Assembly (NCBI GenBank): GCA_023336205.1
Contig: JALQCR010000001.1
Span: 62,001 to 126,000, forward strand
DNA length: 64,000 nt
Source of the DNA: Pseudanabaena sp. Salubria-1
Lineage (GTDB): Bacteria > Cyanobacteriota > Cyanobacteriia > Pseudanabaenales > Pseudanabaenaceae
Reading direction: 5' to 3'
Positions 25,789 through 34,467 of this stretch are shown piece by piece (the stretch's first letter is position 1; each line of letters opens with the position of its first letter). The notes beneath the pieces are model-generated. The model was not told the origin of the DNA and did not search any database. It saw nothing but the letters and a program-made list of their open reading frames with translations. Made by a program: the position numbers and the translations under genes.

Positions 25789-26298
25789 TTAGAAAGCTTT
25801 CATTTCTTGTCGATTGACTGCGTTTACTAGACGCTTAGTTTCAGCTTTTGCTTCTTTGAGTAGATCATTCCAATCATCTGGAGGGTGACCATTTTCGAGC
25901 ATCTTTTTAAAAACCCGATAGGCATCTGTATTGCTTTCATAGGCTCGCTTAGAACCCTCATCATTTACCCAAGCAAAAATAATAATTTTACTCTCCAGAT
26001 GATATCGAAAAAATAATCGGTACTGCTGAAAAAATTTTGCTCGAAACCAATGCTTATACTCGCTGCCAAGCGTCGCACCTTGGCGATATTCGCTACGGGT
26101 GGGATCTTGAGGAATGACATCAAATGCTAATTTAGCGATCGCCGCTAGACGCTTTGTGGCATTTTTTTGATGGTAATCATTGGGATATTTCTGTAATAAT
26201 CCTTCGACTTGTTGTAAAAGTGATTCCAGCTGATCTAGAAAAAGAGAATGGGCAAATACGTTCCATCCATTGATTACTAACGGCTGATTGGTAGACAA
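25789..26298 (-). CDS. yhaV: YhaV-family type II toxin (module 2)
   Basis: This 169-residue protein has INGWNVFAHSLFLDQLESLL, KRLAAIAKLAFDVIPQDP, FRAKFFQQYRLFFRYH and IIIFAWVNDEGSKRAYESNTDAYRVFKKML, the family core. It is quite different from module 1 at sequence level, so it is probably an independent acquisition. It starts 2 bp after the PrlF stop. Confidence 0.87.
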   Translation of the reverse strand: MSTNQPLVINGWNVFAHSLFLDQLESLLQQVEGLLQKYPNDYHQKNATKRLAAIAKLAFDVIPQDPTRSEYRQGATLGSEYKHWFRAKFFQQYRLFFRYHLESKIIIFAWVNDEGSKRAYESNTDAYRVFKKMLENGHPPDDWNDLLKEAKAETKRLVNAVNRQEMKAF

Positions 26299-26300
26299 AT

Positions 26301-26633
26301 CTATTCATCCTCATCCGTAAGGGTCGCATCCAGATCTATCTCTATATCAGCCACTAAAGCCTGAACACGACTTACTAGAGCGGTGCTTAAAACTTTTACA
26401 TGTTGAGGATTTTTTTCGATATCTTGAGCAAGAAAATTCAGAAATTGTCCAATGATGGGATCGCTATCGGTTTGGTCAGCACGCGAAATTACAACCCGAC
26501 CATCCGACTCAATCGTGTAACAGATTTTATCCCTTTTATTTAATCCCAACACTTTACGAATCGGATCAGGAATGGTGGTCTGGTAGCGATCGGTAAGGGT
26601 AGATTCTGAACATGGGGCTAGGGTGACAGTCAT
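26301..26633 (-). CDS. prlF: PrlF-family antitoxin (module 2)
   Basis: This 110-residue protein has an AbrB-like N-terminal domain with STLTDRYQTTIPDPIRKVLGL and DKICYTIESDGRVVISRA, and an acidic C-terminal tail. A consensus-like promoter with repeats lies upstream, expected for autoregulation. Confidence 0.87.
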   Translation of the reverse strand: MTVTLAPCSESTLTDRYQTTIPDPIRKVLGLNKRDKICYTIESDGRVVISRADQTDSDPIIGQFLNFLAQDIEKNPQHVKVLSTALVSRVQALVADIEIDLDATLTDEDE

Positions 26634-26655
26634 AGCAATTTTTAAATCTATCGAT

Positions 26656-26720
26656 ATAATGCCATCATAATGCCATCATAATGCCATCTCAAAAGTAATG
26701 CAGTTGCATTGTCTTGTCAA
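26656..26720 (-). promoter_or_regulatory. Promoter/operator region of PrlF-YhaV module 2
   Basis: On the minus strand TTGACA (26715-26720) is followed after 17 bp by TACTTT, and the palindrome AATGCA-AC-TGCATT (26697-26710) lies in the spacer. Downstream, towards the gene, come three perfect tandem copies of the 11-mer ATAATGCCATC (26656-26688, plus-strand reading). This looks like an autoregulated promoter. Confidence 0.5.
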
Positions 26721-26785
26721 CGCTTAAAAAATAGACAATCTGAACATCTATTGGCTCAAATGCACTGTTAAGAGCCTTTCTGCAA

Positions 26786-27418
26786 CTAACGGATTATTGC
26801 CTTATGAAAAAGCAACCAAATTAACCAGCCAATTTGGTGAATTATTACAATTGCCCAAAACACAACTTGATAGGATTTTTTGCGATTTTTATGATGCAGT
26901 TGATGTTGGGCTATAAATCCTCCTAACCATCCACCGATTAGCTCAAATAAATGTAGTGTTGCTTCTGATGTTCTCCATTTTCTGTTTTCTGCCCGATACT
27001 TGTCATCCGCATACAAAGTAAATGTGATCGGATTTATTCCAACGTAAAGAATAAGAGGGATTAAGTTCGTTAGTGGCATTATGGTGGCTGTTCTCCATGC
27101 GAAGTGAATAGAACCAACCAACGGTAAAATTGATATTAGCAACATCCTTATGAATGGGAAAACAGATTTTTGGTTGGTTACTGATGATTTCCCCTTGTTT
27201 CTTGCTCCTAAAATGAAAGCATTGCTCGCACAAACCTTGCCATTTTTAGCAGCAACATAGTAATAAATTGTGTCTCCTATCTGTGGGCGACGATTTGAAT
27301 CTTTAATTTCAGAGATATGTAAAAAAATATCTTGACTTCCATCTACAGACTGAATGAAACCAAATCCCTGATCATCTTTCCATTTTATAAGCTGCCCACT
27401 CCGCAAGCCAGATTTCAT
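26786..27418 (-). CDS. Cold-shock domain + DUF1294 membrane protein
   Basis: In this 210-residue protein, residues 1-68 are a cold-shock-like OB fold with RNP-1-like DQGFGFIQS and an RNP-2-like DIFLHIS, which bind single-stranded nucleic acid. After a linker, residues ~90-205 form a DUF1294 membrane module with several helices, and the conserved YADDKYRAENRKWRTSEATLHLFELIGGWLGGFIAQ segment is characteristic. This fusion is known in bacteria; its role is unknown. Confidence 0.87.
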   Translation of the reverse strand: MKSGLRSGQLIKWKDDQGFGFIQSVDGSQDIFLHISEIKDSNRRPQIGDTIYYYVAAKNGKVCASNAFILGARNKGKSSVTNQKSVFPFIRMLLISILPLVGSIHFAWRTATIMPLTNLIPLILYVGINPITFTLYADDKYRAENRKWRTSEATLHLFELIGGWLGGFIAQHQLHHKNRKKSYQVVFWAIVIIHQIGWLIWLLFHKAIIR

Positions 27419-27469
27419 TCAGCAATACCATAGTTATCTAAAGATTACAATTTACCATATAGGTACAAA

Positions 27470-27503
27470 GGTTTATTCCCCGCCGAAGGCAGTGAATAAA
27501 CCC
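27470..27503. repeat. Short hairpin upstream of crtH
   Basis: GGTTTATTC pairs with GAATAAACC around a loop containing CGCCGAAGGC, lying between divergent genes. Confidence 0.45.
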
Positions 27504-27634
27504 ATACTTCACTAGACTGATAAAAGCTATATTACAATCAAGAAAATTTTTCAGGAAAAACTTGCTAACAATAGGAAGAACGCAATAGGTTCTAAAACTG
27601 TATAGTTAAATAAAGGTTTTGATTAAGAAATGTG

Positions 27635-29149
27635 ATGGCGCTAACACTCGATGCGGATGTAATTGTAATTGGCTCAGGAATTGGCGGCTTAGTCACCGCA
27701 ACGCAATTGGCGGCGAAGGGGGCAAGCGTAATTGTTCTAGAGCGCTACTTGATTGCGGGGGGGAGTGGCGGCTACTTTGAGCGCAATGGCTATCGCTTTG
27801 ATGTGGGCGCATCGATGATTTTTGGCTTTGGCGATCGCGGCACGACCAATCTCCTCACCCGTGCGCTAGCGGCGGTGAATATGAAAATGGAGACAATTCC
27901 CGATCCAGTGCAGATCCATTATCATTTGCCGAACAATCTGGAAATCGAGGTGCATCGCGACTATGAGAAATTTTTACAAGAATTAGGCGATCGCTTTCCC
28001 CATGAACGCGAAGGGATTCGTAAGTTTTACGATGAATGTTGGAAGATTTTTAATTGCTTAAATGCGATCGAGTTGCTGTCCCTCGAAGAATGGCGCTACT
28101 TAATGCGCGTGTTTTTCCAGAATCCTTTAGCTTGTTTAGGTTTAGCAGCTTACTTGCCCCAAAATGCAGGCGATATCGCCAAGAAATATATTCGCGATCC
28201 TGAGTTATTGCAATTCATTGATATGGAATGCTACTGCTGGTCAGTGGTTCCTGCCGATCGCACTCCAGCGATTAATGCAGGGATGGTATTTAGCGATCGC
28301 CATTACGGTGGCATTAACTATCCCGTCGGTGGCGTGGGCAAGATTGCTGAAAAACTTGCTGAGGGTTTAGACAAAGCGGGTGGTGAAATTCGTTATGGGG
28401 CGAGGGTTACCCAGATCATTCCCAAAGCAAAATCGGGTAAAGGTGCGATCGGCGTGAAGCTGGCAAGTGGTGAAATTCTCTATGCTAAGAAAGTCGTTTC
28501 TAATGCGACACGCTGGGATACCTTTGGGAATCTGCTCAAGGATGAGCCTATACCCAGTAGCGAAAAAGGATGGCAATCACGCTATCAAAAATCCCCTAGT
28601 TTCCTGAGCTTACATCTTGGTGTTGAAGCTTCCGCTATTCCCGATGATGCAGCTTGTCACCATATCTTGCTCGGAGATTGGAATGATATGCAAAAGGAAC
28701 AAGGAACAATTTTCGTCTCAATTCCCACGCTACTCGATCGCTCCCTTGCACCAAATGGGCATCACATTGTGCATACCTTCACCCCTAGTTGGATGAGTGA
28801 ATGGGAAGGTTTATCTGCTTCGGAATATGAAGAAAAGAAAAATGAATCTGCGAGAAAATTATGCGATCGCCTATTAGCGATTTTCCCGAAACTAGAAGAG
28901 TGTATGGACTATCAAGAAGTCGGTACACCCCGAAGCCATCGCCGTTTCCTCGGTCGTGCTGATGGAACCTATGGACCAATTCCTGCGGGTAAACCTTGGG
29001 GACTTTTAGGAATGCCATTTAACCGTACTTCGATTCCCGATCTATATTGTGTTGGTGATAGTACGTTCCCTGGACAGGGTTTAAATGCTGTTGCTTTTTC
29101 AGGTTTTGCTTGTGGTCATTTGGTTGCTTCTTCTTTAGGGCTTGTCTAG
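27635..29149 (+). CDS. crtH: Carotene isomerase (CrtISO)
   Basis: This FAD-dependent enzyme of 504 residues isomerises poly-cis lycopene to all-trans lycopene in the cyanobacterial/plant carotenoid pathway. A Rossmann dinucleotide motif [21 protein letters not shown] is at the N-terminus. [21 protein letters not shown] and the C-terminal [22 protein letters not shown] are diagnostic of CrtISO rather than desaturase CrtI. A GTG directly precedes the chosen ATG and could also be used. Confidence 0.92.
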   Translation: MALTLDADVIVIGSGIGGLVTATQLAAKGASVIVLERYLIAGGSGGYFERNGYRFDVGASMIFGFGDRGTTNLLTRALAAVNMKMETIPDPVQIHYHLPNNLEIEVHRDYEKFLQELGDRFPHEREGIRKFYDECWKIFNCLNAIELLSLEEWRYLMRVFFQNPLACLGLAAYLPQNAGDIAKKYIRDPELLQFIDMECYCWSVVPADRTPAINAGMVFSDRHYGGINYPVGGVGKIAEKLAEGLDKAGGEIRYGARVTQIIPKAKSGKGAIGVKLASGEILYAKKVVSNATRWDTFGNLLKDEPIPSSEKGWQSRYQKSPSFLSLHLGVEASAIPDDAACHHILLGDWNDMQKEQGTIFVSIPTLLDRSLAPNGHHIVHTFTPSWMSEWEGLSASEYEEKKNESARKLCDRLLAIFPKLEECMDYQEVGTPRSHRRFLGRADGTYGPIPAGKPWGLLGMPFNRTSIPDLYCVGDSTFPGQGLNAVAFSGFACGHLVASSLGLV

Positions 29150-29154
29150 CGGTT

Positions 29155-29235
29155 AATCCCAAACCGATCAAAATTTTGAAAGCGTTGCTTTGCAACGCTT
29201 TCAAAATTTTGATCGTGGCTCGTTTAATCGGCAAT
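29155..29235 (+). repeat. Variable-hairpin repeat, copy 2
   Basis: After CCCAAACC comes a perfect 23-bp stem (29166-29188 with 29192-29214, TTT loop), followed by GTGGCTCGTTTAATCGG and AATTGCTGTAA. Copy 1 (10735-10902) has the same framing words but a different outer stem; both stems share the core AAAGCGTTGC/GCAACGCTTT. Confidence 0.65.
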
Positions 29236-29240
29236 TGCTG

Positions 29241-29333
29241 TAATACCAATTCATAGAAGTGCTGCCACACTTCTATGAATTAAAAACCAAACCCTGTAAG
29301 GGTTTTAAAAAACAAAAATGGAATGGCAAAATT
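29241..29333 (+). repeat. Composite dispersed repeat, copy B
   Basis: AATTCATAGAAGTG and its complement form a hairpin, followed by AAAACCAAACCCTGTAAGGG and a degenerate third hairpin. It aligns along its whole length with copies at 4683-4787 (reverse) and 56774-56880. Confidence 0.6.
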
Positions 29334-29526
29334 GCCTAAAACCTTTATCCCATATAGATTGTGGGTATTTTACCATCAGCCCTTGCTAGGAGAGCATTTT
29401 AAGCTTTTTGTCCTGTACTAAATTTTTGGTGTAAATGTACAATTACGAGGGAACATTCAAGTTGTCTAAAGTAATGTTATGGCTACAAAAACTTCCTCTC
29501 TAGTGTTGGTGATGACATTTGTACTC

Positions 29527-30613
29527 CGCCAATTCAAGGATGAAATGCAACACCTAGAGATCTTTGCGTAAAGGGACTCATAAGGATATTCTGATATTAA
29601 TCACAATAATTAGGATACCCTCATGAGCTTTGTCCATCTTACCACCACAGAAAGAAGTGAACTGTATAAACTAAGAGTAATTGAGCAATTATCTGTATCA
29701 GAGATAGGTCGTCGCTTGAAGCGAAACAAAAGTACGATTTCAAGAGAGTTATCGCGCAATACAGACGAGCGACAGATTGGCTATTTGCCAGATACTGCGG
29801 TTGCCCTGATGAAAGCAAGACGGAAACAAGCAAAGGTAAGATTTCAGAGCATCAGTGCTGAGACGATCGCCGAAGTCAAACAACGGTTAGAGCAACACCA
29901 CAGCCCAGAGCAACTAGCAGGGAGAATGGAAAGGGAGGGGCTAGGTAAAATCAGCTATGAGACGATTTATCTGATGATCTATGCAAACCATCAAGAGATG
30001 GGAATATATCAACAATATCTGAGGCAGAAGCAAAAGCAACGAAGGCGCAAAGGTCGCCATCAGAAGCGAGGTGGCATTCCCAATAGGGTAGGGATAGAGA
30101 ATCGACCGAAGATTGCAGATTTAAAAACAGAGATTGGACATTGGGAAAGTGATACGGTAATCGGGTGCAACCACACAGGTATCGTAGTTACGCATGTTGA
30201 TAAAGCATCGAAGTATTTACTTGCTGGACTAGCTAAGAACAAGACGATGGATGAGATAAACAGAGTGACATTCAATCTATTTGAGCCTATAGAATCAACA
30301 TCTCGAAAGACAATGACCTTTGATAATGGAAGAGAATTCTGTGGGCATGAGAAGCTATCTGAAAGATTGAAACTAGAGACCTTCTTTGCGAATCCATATC
30401 ATTCATGGGAACGTGGATTGAATGAACACACCAATGGATTAATTAGAGAGTTCTATCCCAAAAGTACAAACTTTAAAATCGTGAAAGAAGAGGACTTTCA
30501 GAAGGCAGTGAATTTGATCAATCACAGACCCAGAAAATCACTTGACTATCGTACTCCTTACGAAGTATTCTTTGCTTCATCAGAACCCGTTGCATTTCAT
30601 CCTTGAATTGGCG
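29527..30613 (+). mobile_element. IS30-family element, copy 3 (1087 bp)
   Basis: Inverted ends CGCCAATTCAAGG... are flanked by the target duplication CTC (29524-29526 and 30614-30616). It is inserted 16 codons into TPR-CHAT 1, within the signal peptide. Confidence 0.95.
29623..30606 (+). CDS. IS30-family transposase (copy 3)
   Basis: This protein of 327 residues is identical to copies 1 and 2 and is intact. Three identical copies within 11.6 kb indicate recent transposition or duplication. Confidence 0.93.
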   Translation: MSFVHLTTTERSELYKLRVIEQLSVSEIGRRLKRNKSTISRELSRNTDERQIGYLPDTAVALMKARRKQAKVRFQSISAETIAEVKQRLEQHHSPEQLAGRMEREGLGKISYETIYLMIYANHQEMGIYQQYLRQKQKQRRRKGRHQKRGGIPNRVGIENRPKIADLKTEIGHWESDTVIGCNHTGIVVTHVDKASKYLLAGLAKNKTMDEINRVTFNLFEPIESTSRKTMTFDNGREFCGHEKLSERLKLETFFANPYHSWERGLNEHTNGLIREFYPKSTNFKIVKEEDFQKAVNLINHRPRKSLDYRTPYEVFFASSEPVAFHP

Positions 30614-32312
30614 CTCTTTGGTCTGGTGATACCACCAGATTTCCCTAAGATGATTGGGGTAGCACAGACAACCAAAAATACTGAGACAGAAGCAGAAAAC
30701 CTCATCAAATTAGGACATCAGCAAATTGACAAAAGTCAATATCGCGAAGCTTCTCAGTCATTTCAAAAAGCATTAGATATCTATCAAGTTATAAATGATC
30801 GAGAGGGGGTAGCCTTTGCATTGATCGGTCTGGGTAGAAACCATAATAGTTTTGGACAATATCAAAAAGCAATTAGTTCTTACCAACAAGCTTTAGGAAT
30901 TGCCAAAGAAACCAGCGATCGCACTATTGAAGCAAGTTCTTTAAATGGATTAGGAGAAGCTTATGATAATCTTGGACAATATCAGAAATCAATAGACTTA
31001 TACCAACAATCCTTGTCCATTTTCAAGCAAATTGGCGATCGCGATGGAGAAGCAGATTCGCTCAATGGACTTGCTGATGTCCATGAAAGCTTGGGGCTGT
31101 ACCAAAAAGGGCTTGGTTTCTATGAGCAGTCTCTAGTAATCAGAAAACAAACTGGCGATCGCGTTGGAGAAGCATATTCGCTGAATGGATTGGGATATAT
31201 TTATGACACTTTAGGGCAGTATGCAAAATCAATTGAATTGCATGAGCAATCTCTGGTAATCAGAAAACAAATTGGGGATCTTAAGGGGCAGGGAAATTCT
31301 TTCTACACTTTAGGTAGCACTTACAGCAGTTTAGAGCAATATCAAAAAGCCATAGGTTTCTACGAACAGTCTTTAGAAATCTTCAAAAAAATTGGAGATC
31401 TGAACGGTGCGGTATATGCCCTCAATGGATTGGGCTATGCCAATAGCAGCATCGGCAAATATACAGAAGCCATAGATTTTTTGCAGCAATCTTTATCAAC
31501 ATCAAGACAAATTGGCGATCGCTACAGTGAAGGATATTCGCTCGAACATTTGGGACTTACCTTTAGCTACCTTAATCAAACTGAGCTTGCAATTCTCTTT
31601 TATAAACAGTCTGTCAACGTTCATGAATCAATTCGTAAAGACATTCGCCAATTACCTAAGGAAGTACAAAAGTCCTACCTAGCAACTGTTGAGGGTAGCT
31701 ATCGTCAACTTGCTGACTTACTGCTCACGCAAGATCGGATTTTGGAAGCTCAGCAGGTTTTAGATCTGCTCAAAGTCCAAGAACTCAGTGACTATCTTCG
31801 CACTGTGCGCGGTAATGACGAAACCAAAAAAGGCTTAAGCCTCCGAACTCCTGAACAAACTATCATCGCTTTAGCGATCGAACTCAGTAATCTCCAACAA
31901 AAAGAGCGCGACAACAAATTATCAGCTTCAGAACAACAGCGCCTCAGTCAACTCGTACAATCAGAACAAAATCAAAAGAAACAATTTAATGCTTTTCTTA
32001 ATAATCCTGAAGTTCAAAAACTGATTAAAGAACTACGGCGCACTGAGAAACAAACAATCGCTCCCGAAAATCTTCATGATTTGCGAAAGGATATTCTTGC
32101 CCAGAAACCAAAAGCAGTGATGCTCTATCCTCTTGTTCTTGCAGATCGTCTTGAGCTAATCTTAATTACTGCGAAAACACCACCAATTCGCCGCACTATT
32201 AAGCTCAAACGTGAAGAACTGAATCAAGAAATTGTCGATTTTATAACTGGTTTGCGAGATGTAAGCTCTGATGATGTGAAAGGACCTGCACAAAAATTCT
32301 ATACATGGTTAA

Positions 32313-33570
32313 CTGAGATCTTGCACCATTCAAGAAAAGGGGTTGCAGAAAGAGCAGAAATGTGAAAAAAAGGGCGTAGTAGTAAATTAAATAACGAGCA
32401 TGGAAAGCATCGTTAAGCACGCCCAAGGGCTAGTGTATAGTCTTCTGTGTTTGATGCCAAGTGTGTATCAAACAGCAAGTCTCAATGCAATACTAGGACT
32501 ATTTCTCGAAGCACAAAGGCATCCTTATCCAGAACATACACAGATAAAATCAGCGAGTGCACTCAGCCGATTTCTCAATCACTATAACTGGTCAACGAGA
32601 GCAGTAATTCGGTCAACACGGCAGGCTATTTTGGGACAAATCGCCAAGCATCGCCCATCGAAACAAGTGCCATTAAAGATACTGATAGACTTGACTACCC
32701 TAGAAAAAAGCGGCAAGTTTTTACATTTGAGCAATCCCACCCAAAACGAACCAGACCCATGGGTGAGAATACTAAACGGAAAGCGAGGACTACATCTGGT
32801 TGTACTGTATCTGGTCTATGGAGAGTGGCGCGTACCATGGAGTTTTAGAGTATGGCGCGGCAAAGGATACCCCAGTCCCTCTGACTTAGCTTGTAAGTTA
32901 TTGGGGACAGTACCCAAGCAACTAACCCAAGGCAAGACTGTGATTGTCCTTGCTGATACTGAGTTTAGTACGGTGAAGTTTTTCAATACTGTCCGCGCCA
33001 AGACTTGGCGCATCGTTGTCGGTGTACGCAACAATCGTAAACTTCAAGATGGCCGTACAGTCAAACAACTTTATCGTCATGGCAAACGTGGACAACAAAT
33101 TTTGCTAGAAGGGCTAACTCAGCCTTTGACGATCTCTTGGTTTTGGCTCAAAAGAGCTGATAGTAAACGGGAGTTACGCTTTGTTGTCTCTTCTCATCCT
33201 TATTCTGGTGCTTATCTGGTGATGTTAGGTCGTAAGCGTTGGGCGATTGAGGGATTCTTCAAAACCATCAAACATCGCTTTGGTTTGCATTGTTTTGGGC
33301 AATCTACAAAACTTGGTGTTTATCGTTGGCTTATCCTCTCTCTGCTTGCTTATCTTTTGGCCCATTGGATTGATCAATGGTCGAGTCCTCCTGTCTTGGA
33401 CTGGAAAGCTACCTGTGATTTGACACTTTCCGTTTTATTTCCTTCTGTCCTTTGGTTGAAACTTCTTAGGTATCTCCAAATTAGTGCCGATATTGCTGCT
33501 CGTCATGGGTTTGAAATTATTCTCAAACCCATTCCTACTTAACTCTTTCAGGAATGGTGCAAGATCTCAG
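32313..33570 (+). mobile_element. IS4/IS701-like element with TTAA duplication (1258 bp)
   Basis: The ends are inverted repeats CTGAGATCTTGCACCATTC (19 bp), and the target duplication TTAA is at 32309-32312 and 33571-33574. A 4-bp YTAR-type target is known for the IS701 family; the family assignment is therefore tentative. It is inserted in the CHAT-proximal part of TPR-CHAT 1. Confidence 0.88.
32400..33542 (+). CDS. DDE transposase (IS4/IS701-like)
   Basis: This 380-residue transposase begins MESIVKHAQGLVYSLLCLMP. RNase H-like DDE residues are probably in LKILIDLTTLEKSGKF, VIVLADTEFSTVKFF and RWAIEGFFKTIKHRFGLHCF (the YREK-like region of IS4 enzymes). It is intact by length and frame. Confidence 0.82.
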   Translation: MESIVKHAQGLVYSLLCLMPSVYQTASLNAILGLFLEAQRHPYPEHTQIKSASALSRFLNHYNWSTRAVIRSTRQAILGQIAKHRPSKQVPLKILIDLTTLEKSGKFLHLSNPTQNEPDPWVRILNGKRGLHLVVLYLVYGEWRVPWSFRVWRGKGYPSPSDLACKLLGTVPKQLTQGKTVIVLADTEFSTVKFFNTVRAKTWRIVVGVRNNRKLQDGRTVKQLYRHGKRGQQILLEGLTQPLTISWFWLKRADSKRELRFVVSSHPYSGAYLVMLGRKRWAIEGFFKTIKHRFGLHCFGQSTKLGVYRWLILSLLAYLLAHWIDQWSSPPVLDWKATCDLTLSVLFPSVLWLKLLRYLQISADIAARHGFEIILKPIPT

Positions 33571-34374
33571 TTAATCAAACCTTTTGAGAGTGAGTTAGAA
33601 CAGCTCAAAATTGATACGATCATCTATGCTCCTGATTCCAAGTTGCGCTATATTCCTCTGTCTGCGCTCTATGATGGCAAAAAATGGCTAGCTGAAAAAT
33701 ATCGTACTAACAGTATTACAGCCCAATCACTTACCAAATTTAATCTAAAACCGATCGCAAAGCCACGGATTTTAGCTGGAGCTTTTGGTGGTAAAAGTGA
33801 TGTTCAACGAGCAGGATTTAATGGACTGCCTGCAACTCTAATCGAAGTCCAACAAATTACTGAGCGCTTTGCCAATACCACAAGCTTGCTCGAATCTGCT
33901 TTCACAAAAAATATTACTGAATCCAAAGCAAACTCTTATTCAATTCTGCATTTAGCCACTCATGGTCATCTCTCATCTGGCAAGCCTGAAGAATCATTTA
34001 TTCTCTTTGGTAATGGCGATAAAGCAACAATTAGTGATATTCGCGACTGGACATTAGATAATGTCGATTTGGTAGTTTTGAGCGCTTGTCAATCGGGATT
34101 AGGAGCTAAGTTAGGCAGTGGTGTAGAGATTCTCGGTTTGGGATATCAGATGCAAGCAGCAGGGGCAAGAGTAGCGATCGCTTCTTTGTGGAAAGTCGAT
34201 GACAATGGTACACAAGCGCTGATGACAAATTTTTATAGTGAGTTACAAAAGGGAGATGTCCCTATTGCGGAAGCATTACGTCGGGCACAGGTTTCTCTAA
34301 TTCAGTCAAAGAATTTTAACCATCCCTATTATTGGTCGGCATTTTTTGCGATCGGGAATGGACTGTAGTTACAT

Positions 34375-34467
34375 TTTTTGTAACGATCACTTATTTTTCG
34401 GAATATAGCTTTATGTTGTCTGGTATTGACCGCAATTTTTTTTGATGCAAATGTGAGGATTGTCAAG
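34375..34467 (+). promoter_or_regulatory. Leader shared by TPR-CHAT 2 and TPR-CHAT 3
   Basis: The ~95 bp before the ATG at 34468 aligns with the region before 38485. Both contain TTTTTTGTAACGA, then GAATAT(A/C)GCTTTATG, then GATG(C/T)AAATG(T/C)GAGG. GAATATAGCTTTATG may contain the -10 region. The two genes were probably duplicated together with their promoter. Confidence 0.45.

Larger units (their letters stand above)
29150..29478. other. 330-bp gap filled by two repeat elements
   Basis: There is no gene between crtH and the TPR-CHAT gene. The first half consists of a variable-hairpin repeat and a composite repeat. The rest (29334-29478) should hold the promoter of TPR-CHAT 1, but I see no clear consensus. 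Confidence 0.5.
29479..34368 (+). pseudogene. TPR-CHAT protein 1, split by IS30 and an IS4-like element
   Basis: Three pieces (29479-29526, 30617-32312, 33575-34368) join in frame into an 845-residue protein once both ISs and one copy of each target duplication (CTC, TTAA) are removed. The restored N-terminus (MATKTSSLVLVMTFVLFGLVI, then a likely cleavage near GVAQ) is a signal peptide. Next come about seven 40-residue TPR units (GQYQKSIDLYQQSLSIFKQIGDRDGEA type), a helical linker with VLDLLKVQELSDYL, and a C-terminal CHAT caspase-like domain with His in HLATHGH and Cys in LSACQSG. The likely product was an exported protease. It is now certainly broken; the large middle and 3' pieces stay open but lack a signal peptide or each other. 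Confidence 0.88.

Noticed and set aside
30542..32365. 607-residue frame starting inside IS30 copy 3
   Set aside because: Its first residues come from IS30 antisense to no gene; the native protein begins at 29479 before the IS and continues after 33570.
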